Below, piece after piece: positions 14,650 through 22,220 of a stretch of 22,364 nucleotides of DNA. The stretch is from Alphaproteobacteria bacterium. Its GTDB lineage: Bacteria > Pseudomonadota > Alphaproteobacteria > Rhodobacterales > Rhodobacteraceae. Position numbers and translations under genes: made by a program. Under the pieces are notes generated by a model. The model had not been told where the DNA came from. It did no database searches and saw nothing but the letters and a program-made list of their open reading frames with translations. Position 1 is the first letter of the stretch. Each line of letters opens with the position of its first letter. Where the stretch lies: contig JAJRUE010000139.1 in the NCBI GenBank assembly GCA_024277955.1, positions 1 through 22,364 on the forward strand, written 5' to 3'.

Positions 14650-15231
14650 ATGACTGATACCAACCTCAACGACCACATGCCGACGCGCAAGGAGGTGGCC
14701 AGGGCCGTCGGGCACAAATGCCTGGTGTCGCGGCGCAACTTCCTGATCGCCGGCGGCGTCACCACCACGGTGATGATCACCATGAACCCCGGCACGCCGT
14801 TGGCCAAGGAAGTGCCGGCCTCGATCACCACCTACCCGCGCAAGCTGATCGGCAAGCTGTCGTCGCTCAGGCAGGACGAACCGGTGGATTTCACCTACCC
14901 GGACGAAGGCGCCTATTCCGACAACATGATCGTCAAGCTCGGCGTCGAGGCCGGCGGCGGCATCGGCCCCAAGCGCGACGTGGTGGCCTTCAACTACGCC
15001 TGCACCCACCAGGGCGGGCCGCTGGCCGGCAGCTACAAGGCCGACACCAAGTCGCTGGGCGCCTGTCCGCTGCACCTGAGCACCTACGATCTGACCCGGC
15101 ACGGTATCCTGATCTCGGGGCAGGCCTATCAGAGCCTGCCGCAGATCCTGCTCGAACTGGAGGGCGACGATATCTACGCCACCGGCATCTTCGGCCTGAT
15201 CTACGGCCGCATGGACAACCTGCACGGGTAG
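14650..15231 (+). CDS. idrB: Tat-exported Rieske iron-sulfur subunit, IdrB-like (AioB family)
   Basis: A 193-residue small subunit for the molybdoenzyme encoded next. SRRNFLIAGG (27-36) is a twin-arginine signal with a hydrophobic stretch behind it, so the protein, probably with its partner, is exported folded to the periplasm. The Rieske [2Fe-2S] ligands are Cys118 and His120 (CTHQGG) and Cys139 and His142 (CPLHLS). The two extra cysteines that form a disulfide in many Rieske proteins (CTHxGC and CPCH) are Gly and Leu here, as in the Alcaligenes arsenite oxidase Rieske subunit, which should lower the potential. The start at 14650 is preceded by AGGAGAGGG. The order Rieske then large subunit, 12 nt apart, is that of aioBA. 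The name IdrB rests on the neighbouring peroxidases and on IdrA. Confidence 0.88.
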   Translation: MTDTNLNDHMPTRKEVARAVGHKCLVSRRNFLIAGGVTTTVMITMNPGTPLAKEVPASITTYPRKLIGKLSSLRQDEPVDFTYPDEGAYSDNMIVKLGVEAGGGIGPKRDVVAFNYACTHQGGPLAGSYKADTKSLGACPLHLSTYDLTRHGILISGQAYQSLPQILLELEGDDIYATGIFGLIYGRMDNLHG

Positions 15232-15243
15232 AGGAGCGCACAA

Positions 15244-17922
15244 ATGTCAACACCGTATTACATCCCCGAAACCAACGTTCCGATCCCGCCCGCCGATGCC
15301 GATGTCCTGTCCACGGCCTGCGACTATTGCATCGTTGCCTGCGGCTACAAGATCTACCGCTGGCCGGTGCGCAGCAGCCGCAACGGCGGCATGGCGGCGG
15401 ATGAAAACGCCTTTGGCGTCGATTTCCCGGTGGAAACCCTGGGCCCGTGGGTTGCGCCGAACCAGCACAACATCGTGCTGCACAAGGGCGAGCCGCACCA
15501 TGTGGTGATCATCCCCGACAAGCAGGCGGAATTCGTCAACACCGACGGCGACAGTTCGCTGCGCGGCGGCTGCATCGCCCAGAAATGCTACAACCCGCAG
15601 ACCCCGACGCGCGACCGGCTGAAGACTCCGCTGATGCGCATCTACGGCATCCTGCAGCCGGTGACCTGGGATTTCGCGCTGGATGTGGCGGCCGAGATCG
15701 GCAAATACGTCATCAAGAAGCACGGCACCAACGCCTACGGCGTCAAGACCTTCAGCTATCAGTATATCGAAAACACCTACGCGATCACCAAATACGCGCT
15801 GCGCCACATCAACACGGCGAACTTCACCTTCCACGACACGCCGTCGGATGTGTCCTCGACCCCCGGGTTCCGCGATGCCGGCTTTGACAATTTCGGCCCG
15901 GCCTACGAAGACTGGATGAACGCCGAAACCCTGCTGATCTGCGGCACCGACCCCTATGAAACCAAGACCATCCTTTTCACCCAGTGGATCATGAAGGGCA
16001 TCCAGAACGGGCAAAGGGCGATCTTCATGGTGCCCCGGCGCACCGCCGGCGTGGCCTATGCCGAACAGAACGGCGGGCTATGGCTGGACGTGACGCCCGG
16101 CACCGACCTGCTGGTGGTCAACGCGATGGCGCGGATCATCGTGGCAAACGGCTGGCAGGACAAGGAATGGATCGCCAAGTGGGTCAACGACAAGTGGGAA
16201 AGCAGTTCCGGCTTTGGCCAGGGCACCCGCAACACCCCCTGGCAGTGGCGCACGACCTGGGGCAAGTTCCAGACCAAGGGCTTTGACGACTGGGCCAAGT
16301 GGCTGATGGCGCAGGACGAATTCAAGCTGGAAAAGGCGTCGAAAGTATCCGGCGTTGACGCCGCCAAGATCCGCCAGGCGGCGGAATGGCTGGCCATGCC
16401 GCGCGCCGACGGGACGCGGCCGAAAACCTCGATCATGATCGAAAAGGGGTTCTACTGGTCGAACAATACCGGCAATACCCAGGCGATTTCCGCTCTGGGC
16501 ATCATTTGCGGCTGCGGCGGACGTCCGGGCCAGGTCATCGGGCGCGCCGGCGGCCACCAGCGCGGCGGCGTCGGCGGCGGCAAATATCCCCGCAACAAGT
16601 CGCCGATGAAGCTGCCGGGCCGGCGGCGCCGGGCGCTCGATACCGATACCTACACGCTGGCGGGCCATACGCGGCTGGCGCATGTGATCGGCACCACCTG
16701 GATCCAGTCCATGTGTTCGTCGCAACACCTGGCGGCGCGGTTCCACGAACTGACCCGCGGCAACCCGCACCAGGTGCGGTCGATCACCCGCGAAAAGATT
16801 GTCGAGACCCTCAGGAAACGGGTCGATTCCGGCGGCATGGTGGTGATCAACCAGGACATCTACCTGGTCGATCCGATCGGCAACCAGCTGGCCGACATCA
16901 TCTTTCCCGCCGCCACCTGGGGCGAGGAAGATTTCCTGCGGGCCAACGGCGAACGGCGCATCCGGCTGTATCAGAAGTTCTACGATCCGCCCGGCGAAGC
17001 CAAGCCGGACTGGTGGATCATCGCCCAGCTGGCCCGGCGCATGGGGTTCGAAGGCTTCGACTGGCAGAACTCGAACGACGTGGCCGAAGAGGCGGTGCGC
17101 TTTACCCGCGGCAGCCGCAAGGACTTCAACATGGTCAAGGTGGCGGCGAAGCGCGAAGGCAAGACGCTGCACCAGAAGATGCGCGAATTCGGCACCAACG
17201 GCATCCAGGGCCCGGTCTACATGCACGACGACGGGCGCCTGGAAGGCACGCTGCGGCTGCATGACACCACCCGCAAGCTGCCGGAAACCGGGCCCAAGGC
17301 CTACAACATGTTCACCAAGAAGTTCACCCACTTCAATTCCCAGACCGGCAAGTGCAACATCCAGAAATCGCCCTGGTCGCTGTTTTCCGACTACTGGGAA
17401 TGGATGAAGCCCAGGGGCGACGAACTATGGTGCACCTCGGGGCGGGCGAACGAACGCTGGCAATCCGGATTTGACGACCGGCGCAGGCCCTACATCGTGC
17501 AACGCTGGCCGGAAAACTGGGTCGAGATCAATCCCGAAGACGCCGCCGCGCGCGGCATCGAAAGCGGCGACATGGTGATGCTGTCATCGGACCGGGTGCC
17601 ATCGCTGATCGACACCACGCTTGGGATCGAGGGCGACGATTACAGCTTCTCGGGGCAGATGCGCAACGGCAATGTCGAGTTCACCGAAGCCGCGGTGACG
17701 GCGGTCGCGATGGTGACGCGGGCGATCAAGAAGGGGGTCTTGTACATGGATTTCCTGCACACCAGCCAGCCCGCGAACTCGCTGGAGGGGCGAGTCGTGG
17801 ACTGGATCAGCGGCAACTACAACTACAAGATGGGTGTGGCGCGGGTCACCAAGATAGGTGAATCGCCCTACAAGCGGACCTTCCGCTCGATGTCCTTCGC
17901 ACCGCGCGACATCACCATCTGA
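15244..17922 (+). CDS. idrA: AioA-like molybdopterin oxidoreductase, probable iodate reductase catalytic subunit IdrA
   Basis: An 892-residue member of the DMSO reductase superfamily, arsenite-oxidase branch. CDYCIVACGYKIYRWP holds Cys26, Cys29 and Cys33 (C-x2-C-x3-C), ligands of a [3Fe-4S] cluster as in AioA. SSLRGG (104-109) matches the AioA Ser99 region in place of a fourth ligand. There is no signal peptide, as expected for a partner carried out by the Tat signal of the Rieske subunit. Two of the four arsenite-binding residues of AioA appear replaced by hand alignment: the His becomes Pro and the Glu becomes Asn in TPGFRDAGFDNFGPAYED. The Arg and His of GRAGGHQRGG are kept. With two peroxidase genes in the same operon this is the idr signature, so reduction of iodate in the periplasm is the favoured function. 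Arsenite oxidase or another oxyanion reductase is the alternative. GAGGAG precedes the ATG. Confidence 0.85.
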   Translation: MSTPYYIPETNVPIPPADADVLSTACDYCIVACGYKIYRWPVRSSRNGGMAADENAFGVDFPVETLGPWVAPNQHNIVLHKGEPHHVVIIPDKQAEFVNTDGDSSLRGGCIAQKCYNPQTPTRDRLKTPLMRIYGILQPVTWDFALDVAAEIGKYVIKKHGTNAYGVKTFSYQYIENTYAITKYALRHINTANFTFHDTPSDVSSTPGFRDAGFDNFGPAYEDWMNAETLLICGTDPYETKTILFTQWIMKGIQNGQRAIFMVPRRTAGVAYAEQNGGLWLDVTPGTDLLVVNAMARIIVANGWQDKEWIAKWVNDKWESSSGFGQGTRNTPWQWRTTWGKFQTKGFDDWAKWLMAQDEFKLEKASKVSGVDAAKIRQAAEWLAMPRADGTRPKTSIMIEKGFYWSNNTGNTQAISALGIICGCGGRPGQVIGRAGGHQRGGVGGGKYPRNKSPMKLPGRRRRALDTDTYTLAGHTRLAHVIGTTWIQSMCSSQHLAARFHELTRGNPHQVRSITREKIVETLRKRVDSGGMVVINQDIYLVDPIGNQLADIIFPAATWGEEDFLRANGERRIRLYQKFYDPPGEAKPDWWIIAQLARRMGFEGFDWQNSNDVAEEAVRFTRGSRKDFNMVKVAAKREGKTLHQKMREFGTNGIQGPVYMHDDGRLEGTLRLHDTTRKLPETGPKAYNMFTKKFTHFNSQTGKCNIQKSPWSLFSDYWEWMKPRGDELWCTSGRANERWQSGFDDRRRPYIVQRWPENWVEINPEDAAARGIESGDMVMLSSDRVPSLIDTTLGIEGDDYSFSGQMRNGNVEFTEAAVTAVAMVTRAIKKGVLYMDFLHTSQPANSLEGRVVDWISGNYNYKMGVARVTKIGESPYKRTFRSMSFAPRDITI

Positions 17923-18007
17923 CCGGAACCGGGCCGCAGGGCGGGGCATCGTTTCGCAAGGGATTATCCTTGTGGTTTGCCCTGCGGTCCGCGGCCCTCG
18001 GGCGTGG

Positions 18008-18040
18008 CGGCCGCATTCCCTGGGTGCGGCCGTTTCGCGT
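18008..18040 (+). terminator. Probable terminator after the idr operon
   Basis: CGGCCGCA (18008-18015) and TGCGGCCG (18025-18032) form a perfect 8-bp GC-rich stem around a 9-nt loop, followed by TTTCGCGTTT. It stands 86 nt after the idrA stop and just before the FNR-type box of the next gene. A longer, imperfect pairing between GGGCCGCAGGGC (near 17931) and GCCCTGCGGTCC (near 17979) may add to it. Confidence 0.6.
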
Positions 18041-18045
18041 TTCTC

Positions 18046-18059
18046 TTGACCCAGATCAA
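18046..18059. promoter_or_regulatory. FNR-type box ahead of the HEAT-repeat gene
   Basis: TTGACCCAGATCAA matches the TTGAT-N4-ATCAA consensus with one change. TAAGCT (18081-18086) is a fair -10 candidate and would give a start site near 18094, with the box at about -41 and a leader of about 24 nt. It implies that the genes from 18118 on have their own promoter. Confidence 0.68.
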
Positions 18060-18117
18060 TGCCCGCCGGGCAAGCGCCGATAAGCTGAGAAGATACCATG
18101 AAAAAAGGTGTTTGGCG

Positions 18118-20403
18118 ATGACGGACAAGCCCCAGACGGTCCTTGAAGCGATTCTGGAATCCGGCATCGACGTGCACCGTTGCGCCGCCGCCCGCGCGCT
18201 TGGAGCGGTGCCCGGATCGGTCCCGGCGCTGCTTGGCGCGCTGCTGGACGAAGACCCGGATGTGCGCACCGACGCGGCCACGGCGCTTGGCCGGATCGCA
18301 GATGCTTCGGCCGGCCCAGCGCTGCTGGAAAACCTGCGCGCCGACCCGGACAGCGACGTGAAGAAACAGGTGCTTGAAGCGCTGATCGCGCTTCGCCACA
18401 GGCCGGCCCTGCCGCTGCTGCGCAAACTGGCGGTGGAACGCAGCGACGACATCGCCTGGGACGACGACGAATTCTACCAGGACGGCTGGGACAGCTGGGT
18501 GGACCTGCAGATCCTGGCGATCCGGGGCCTGGGCGAGCTTGGCGATCCGGAAGGGGTGCCGGCGATCGTCGCGGCGATGCAGGACGAGTTTGGCCAGAAC
18601 GTCGATGTGCCGGCGGTCAAGGCGCTGGCCCGGCTGGGAAAAGCCGGGGCCGGGGCGCTGTCGGACCTGTATCTGTCGGGCGGCGAGCTGCTGCGCCTGC
18701 GCATTGCCCGCGCGGTGTCTGACGCGCCCGGCGCCGACAACCCGCATCTTCGCAAACTGGTTGGCGCGATGCTCGAAGACCGCGCCGAAGCGGTGCGCGA
18801 AACCGCCGCCCTGGGGCTTGCGCCCGACGATGCCCGGCTGGGCCCGCTGCTGCGCGATCCGTCGCCCAGGGTGCGCGCCGCGCTGTTGCGCCACGCGGGG
18901 GCGCATTTTCCGGCGCTGACCCGCGATCTGATTGCCGATGACCACGCCGGGGTGCGCGCCGCCGCCCTTGCGGTGATCGCCGACAACCCGGCCGGTTTCG
19001 ACGATCCCGGCACCCGGGACGCGGTGCGCCGGGCCATCTCGGGCGATCCGCTGGCCGCCGCCGCCGCCGCCCGCGCCTGGGTGGCGCTGAACGGCGCGCG
19101 CGGCATCAAGGGGCTGACCCACGCGGTGACCAACCGCACCATTCCCATGGCGTTCCGGCTGGGGGCGATCGAGGCGATCAAGGCAGCGGGGCCGGTGGCG
19201 GCGCCGCATCTTCTCAAGGGTATTGGCGAAGACGATCGGCGCCTGCGCCTGGCGGTGATGACGGCGCTGGCCGAACTGGCCGCCGGCGATCCCGCCTGGC
19301 CCAACCCGGCGGGCCAGGGGCTGTTGGCGGCGCTGGCCGGCGAACTGGTGCCCGCACCGGAAGAAGACGACGGGTCCGCCGACACCCCGGCCGAGGGCGC
19401 CCCCCCGCAGCCCGATGCCGAGGCGCGCGGCGACGCCGCGGAAACAGCCCCCGCCGCGCCCGACGCGCCCGCCGACCCCGACGCCTCTGCCGACCCCGAG
19501 GCGCGCGCCGAAGAAGACGAGATCGACCAGACCCTGCCGCTGCGCCCCGAAGGCTCGACCCTGGATGCGATCCTGTCGCCCGCCGCGCCCACGCCAGAGC
19601 TCGAAACCCCCGCGCCCGAAGCCGCGCCGATCGTGCTGAGCGAAGCCGAACGGCGGCTGCTGGATCTGGCCCGCGCGCCGGGGTTGAAAAAGCGCAAGGT
19701 TTCGCTTGAGTCCCGCGTCGCGCCGCACCTGGACGTGCGCCGGTTCGCGGCCCGGCTGCTGGGCGGCATCGCCCGCCCCGAAGTGGCGCAGGCGCTGGGC
19801 GAGGTGCTGGACGACGCCGATCCGCAGGTTGTCGAAGCGGCGCTGGATTCGCTGGTGCAACTGGCCGAAAAGAACATCAATATCACCGCTCAAGTCGCGG
19901 AAAAACTGGAAGAAATAGCATCCGAAGCACCGCAGTCTCAGCGGCTCCTGGCGCTGCGGCTCCTGGGGTTTTCGGCGGAGGAATCGGCGGACGAAGGGGA
20001 TGCGCGGGCGCTCGCCATCCTGCACGCGGCGCTTGACGATGCCGATGACATGGTGCGCGTCGAAGCGGTGCGCGCGCTCGAGCGGCGCGGCCTGTGCCCC
20101 GCGCGTTTCGAAGAGCTGCTGCACGACCGCTACCCCGGCGTAGCGATCGCGGCGGCGCAGGCGCTGGCCCGCCTGCGCGCCGACGCCGCCGCCCCGGCGC
20201 TGCTGCGCTTTGCCTGCAGCCGCGACGGCACGTACCGCAACGACATCGGCCGGCTGTTCGCCCGCCACGCCCCGCAGGCCGGGATCGCGGCGCTGACCGG
20301 GCTTCTGAGCGACGAAAGCCAAAAGCGCAACTGGCTGGTGGCGATCGACGCGCTTGGCGAAGTTCTGGCCGCCGCGCCACCCCCGGATCACAAGGCCACC
20401 TGA
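18118..20403 (+). CDS. Cytoplasmic HEAT-repeat protein of unknown function
   Basis: A 761-residue protein without signal peptide or membrane span. Residues about 10-410 and 505-755 consist of repeated paired helices of the HEAT/PBS-lyase type (for example VPALLGALLDEDPDVRTDA and ALGEVLDDADPQVVEAAL). An Ala/Pro/Asp/Glu-rich disordered linker (about 411-503) divides the two solenoids. Such proteins are usually binding scaffolds; the partner here is unknown. A strongly acidic patch, DDIAWDDDEFYQDGWDSW (110-127), interrupts the first solenoid. The ATG at 18118 has AAGGTG upstream; a longer in-frame start would run across the promoter region. It has its own FNR-type box and is followed after 62 nt by an exported cupredoxin-like gene. 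A role in assembly or quality control of the respiratory enzymes nearby is a guess from context only. Confidence 0.85.
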   Translation: MTDKPQTVLEAILESGIDVHRCAAARALGAVPGSVPALLGALLDEDPDVRTDAATALGRIADASAGPALLENLRADPDSDVKKQVLEALIALRHRPALPLLRKLAVERSDDIAWDDDEFYQDGWDSWVDLQILAIRGLGELGDPEGVPAIVAAMQDEFGQNVDVPAVKALARLGKAGAGALSDLYLSGGELLRLRIARAVSDAPGADNPHLRKLVGAMLEDRAEAVRETAALGLAPDDARLGPLLRDPSPRVRAALLRHAGAHFPALTRDLIADDHAGVRAAALAVIADNPAGFDDPGTRDAVRRAISGDPLAAAAAARAWVALNGARGIKGLTHAVTNRTIPMAFRLGAIEAIKAAGPVAAPHLLKGIGEDDRRLRLAVMTALAELAAGDPAWPNPAGQGLLAALAGELVPAPEEDDGSADTPAEGAPPQPDAEARGDAAETAPAAPDAPADPDASADPEARAEEDEIDQTLPLRPEGSTLDAILSPAAPTPELETPAPEAAPIVLSEAERRLLDLARAPGLKKRKVSLESRVAPHLDVRRFAARLLGGIARPEVAQALGEVLDDADPQVVEAALDSLVQLAEKNINITAQVAEKLEEIASEAPQSQRLLALRLLGFSAEESADEGDARALAILHAALDDADDMVRVEAVRALERRGLCPARFEELLHDRYPGVAIAAAQALARLRADAAAPALLRFACSRDGTYRNDIGRLFARHAPQAGIAALTGLLSDESQKRNWLVAIDALGEVLAAAPPPDHKAT

Positions 20404-20465
20404 GGGCGGCCGCTTCAAGAACAACAGATGACCCATTGAAAAACAACAGGAAAGTGAGACTTGCA

Positions 20466-21203
20466 ATGAAACGAGCACTGTTCAACTCCCTGGTTCTGGG
20501 CGCCGCCATCGGGCTGGCCACGATCGCCCAGGCTGGGAAATACAAAGAGGTCGACGTGACCGACGGCGGCTCGATCTCGGGCACGGTGCTGGCCGGGGCC
20601 GCGGCGGCTGAAACCAAATCCTACACCATTTCGAAAGACCCCGAGATCTGCGGTGAAGGCACCCGCGACGTCAACTTTGTGCGGGTCAGCGACGGCAAGC
20701 TGCTGGACGCGGTGGTGTTTCTGGTCAAGGTCGGTGAGGGCAAGCCGTTTCCGGCCGATCTTTCGTCACTGACCATCGACCAGAAGGGCTGCGCCTTTTC
20801 GCCGGCGCTCGGGGTGATCGCCAACAAGGGCGAACTGACCGCCCTGAACGAAGACCCGACCCTGCACAACATCCACGTGTATGAGCTGATCGGCAAGGCC
20901 CGCCGCACCGTTCTGAACGTGTCGCAGCCCAACCAGGGCGACAAGGTCACCAAGAAGATCAAGGTGCGCAAGGGCAATGGGCTCAAGGTCGAATGCGATG
21001 CGCACGACTTCATGCACGCTTTTGTTTTCGTGGCGAAAAACCCGTATTTCGCGGTGGTTGACGAAAACGGCAGCTTCACGATCGGGGATATCCCGCCGGG
21101 CAAGTACAAGATCGCGGTCTGGCACGGCCAGCTGGGCGAACTTGACGGCGGCGAGGTCGAAGTGACCGCCGGCGGCGATACCAGTGTCCAGTTCAGCTAC
21201 TGA
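20466..21203 (+). CDS. Exported cupredoxin-like protein with carboxypeptidase-regulatory-like C-terminal part
   Basis: A 245-residue periplasmic protein with a clear signal peptide (cleavage probably after IAQA, residue 23). The mature part starts with a beta-rich domain containing Cys62 and Cys109. It continues with LHNIHVYE (His134 and His137) and ECDAHDFMHAF (Cys177, His180, Met183, His184), arranged like the His, Cys, His, Met ligands of a type 1 copper site, then NPYFAVVDENGSFTIGDIPP and KYKIAVWH, typical of the carboxypeptidase-regulatory-like fold. Copper binding and a role as small electron carrier are plausible but not proven; in related proteins the usual motif is CDVHPWM, so the Asp-Phe here is a variation. 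It lies 62 nt after the HEAT-repeat gene with a fair ribosome-binding site (AGGAAAGTGAG). Confidence 0.8.
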   Translation: MKRALFNSLVLGAAIGLATIAQAGKYKEVDVTDGGSISGTVLAGAAAAETKSYTISKDPEICGEGTRDVNFVRVSDGKLLDAVVFLVKVGEGKPFPADLSSLTIDQKGCAFSPALGVIANKGELTALNEDPTLHNIHVYELIGKARRTVLNVSQPNQGDKVTKKIKVRKGNGLKVECDAHDFMHAFVFVAKNPYFAVVDENGSFTIGDIPPGKYKIAVWHGQLGELDGGEVEVTAGGDTSVQFSY

Positions 21204-21219
21204 ACGCGGGGCCGTGCAG

Positions 21220-21354
21220 ATGGTCAGGCGCAGGGCGGCGGGCAAGGGCGGCGGCAGGCGGCGGCTCAACGCCTTTGACGGTTTCGTGCTGGCCGGCGCG
21301 GCGGTCAACGTGGTCGTCGTGGTGCTGCTGCTTGGCTACTGGGTGCTGCATTGA
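21220..21354 (+). CDS. Small single-span membrane peptide (44 aa)
   Basis: A 44-residue peptide with an Arg/Lys/Gly-rich N terminus (residues 1-15) and one transmembrane helix (about 22-43) ending at Trp-Val-Leu-His. The positive N terminus should stay in the cytoplasm. It begins 16 nt after the cupredoxin-like gene, and its TGA overlaps the TTG start of the next gene (TTGA), so translation is probably coupled. It is too short for family assignment. Confidence 0.55.
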   Translation: MVRRRAAGKGGGRRRLNAFDGFVLAGAAVNVVVVVLLLGYWVLH

Positions 21355-22184
21355 TCGGCGCGCTGGCCTGGACCGGGGTGCTGGCGCTTCTGGGCCTGGG
21401 CGCTGGCGGCGATGGTCGCGGGGACGCGATGGTGACGGTGCCCGCCAGTCCGGCGGTTCTCGGGGCGGCCGGGGCGCAGGCCATGCCGGGGCCGCTCAGC
21501 CGCGATCTGCCGGGGTTCCGCATCGACCTGCACGAGGTCACCAACGCAAGCTACCTGCGCTTTGTGCGCGCCACCGGCCACCGGCTGCCGGCGTTTTTCG
21601 ACGATGCCGCGCTGAACGCCCCCGACCAGCCCGTGTCCGGCGTCAGCTGGGACGATGCCGCCGCCTATTGCGCCTGGGCCGGCAAGCGCCTGCCGAGCGA
21701 AGCCGAATGGGAAAAGGCGGCGCGGGGCACCGACGGGCGGCGCTTTCCCTGGGGCGACAGGCCGATTGCGGGCATTGCCGCCACCGGCGCCGAGGCGCCC
21801 CGCCCGGTGGCGACGCAGCCGCGCGATGTCAGCCCCTGGGGGGTGCGCGACATGGCCGGCAACCTGTCGGAATGGGTGGCCGACCGGCGCATCGCGCGCG
21901 CCGGGGTCTGTGGCGGGCCGCGCCGTCGGGGGGATGGCTCTGGCGGGGTCACGCTGGACGAGATCGCCGCGGTTTTCGGGGAAACCGGGCTGGCATCGCT
22001 GTGCCGGACCCCCGCCGGGGCCGAGGCCTTGCCGACAGAGCTTTCCGCCCCCGAACCCTGCGCCTTCATCAAGGGCAACAGCTTTGCCGGGCTCGACCAC
22101 ATGACGCGCTCGGCCAACCGGATGTGGGACTACACCGATGCCTATGCCGATTTCGTCGGCTTTCGATGCGCCGCCGATGAGTGA
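21351..22184 (+). CDS. Exported formylglycine-generating-enzyme-like (SUMF1/NirV-type) protein
   Basis: A 277-residue protein with a hydrophobic leader (about 1-19) for export or anchoring, and an FGE-sulfatase fold. FRIDLHEVTNASYLRFV (56-72), PVSGVSWDDAAAYCAWAG (94-111) and KRLPSEAEWEKAARGTDGR (112-130) are the standard family blocks, and GNLSEWV and DFVGFRC follow near the C terminus. I do not see the paired catalytic cysteines of true formylglycine-generating enzymes, so sulfatase activation is unlikely. NirV, the protein encoded beside nitrite reductase nirK in denitrifiers, is of this type. The start is TTG at 21351, overlapping the previous stop; no ATG is available ahead of the leader. 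An insertion with GGPRRRGDGSGG (about 184-200) lies in the C-terminal half. Function in this operon is unknown. Confidence 0.78.
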   Translation: MIGALAWTGVLALLGLGAGGDGRGDAMVTVPASPAVLGAAGAQAMPGPLSRDLPGFRIDLHEVTNASYLRFVRATGHRLPAFFDDAALNAPDQPVSGVSWDDAAAYCAWAGKRLPSEAEWEKAARGTDGRRFPWGDRPIAGIAATGAEAPRPVATQPRDVSPWGVRDMAGNLSEWVADRRIARAGVCGGPRRRGDGSGGVTLDEIAAVFGETGLASLCRTPAGAEALPTELSAPEPCAFIKGNSFAGLDHMTRSANRMWDYTDAYADFVGFRCAADE

Positions 22185-22220
22185 ACCGACGCGCAGCCAA
22201 CACGGGAGGATTTCGAAAAG

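Noticed and set aside
15244..17922. Arsenite oxidase (aioBA) as the identity of the molybdoenzyme pair
   Set aside because: Two peroxidase genes in the same operon and the apparent loss of two arsenite-site residues fit iodate reductase better; arsenite oxidase is kept as an alternative only.
17584..20478. 964-codon minus-strand open frame opposite idrA and the HEAT-repeat gene
   Set aside because: It spans the end of one gene, a terminator and a second gene; Arg/Gly/Gln-rich low-complexity translation without domains.
21351..22184. True sulfatase-activating enzyme
   Set aside because: No sulfatase gene nearby and no visible catalytic cysteine pair.
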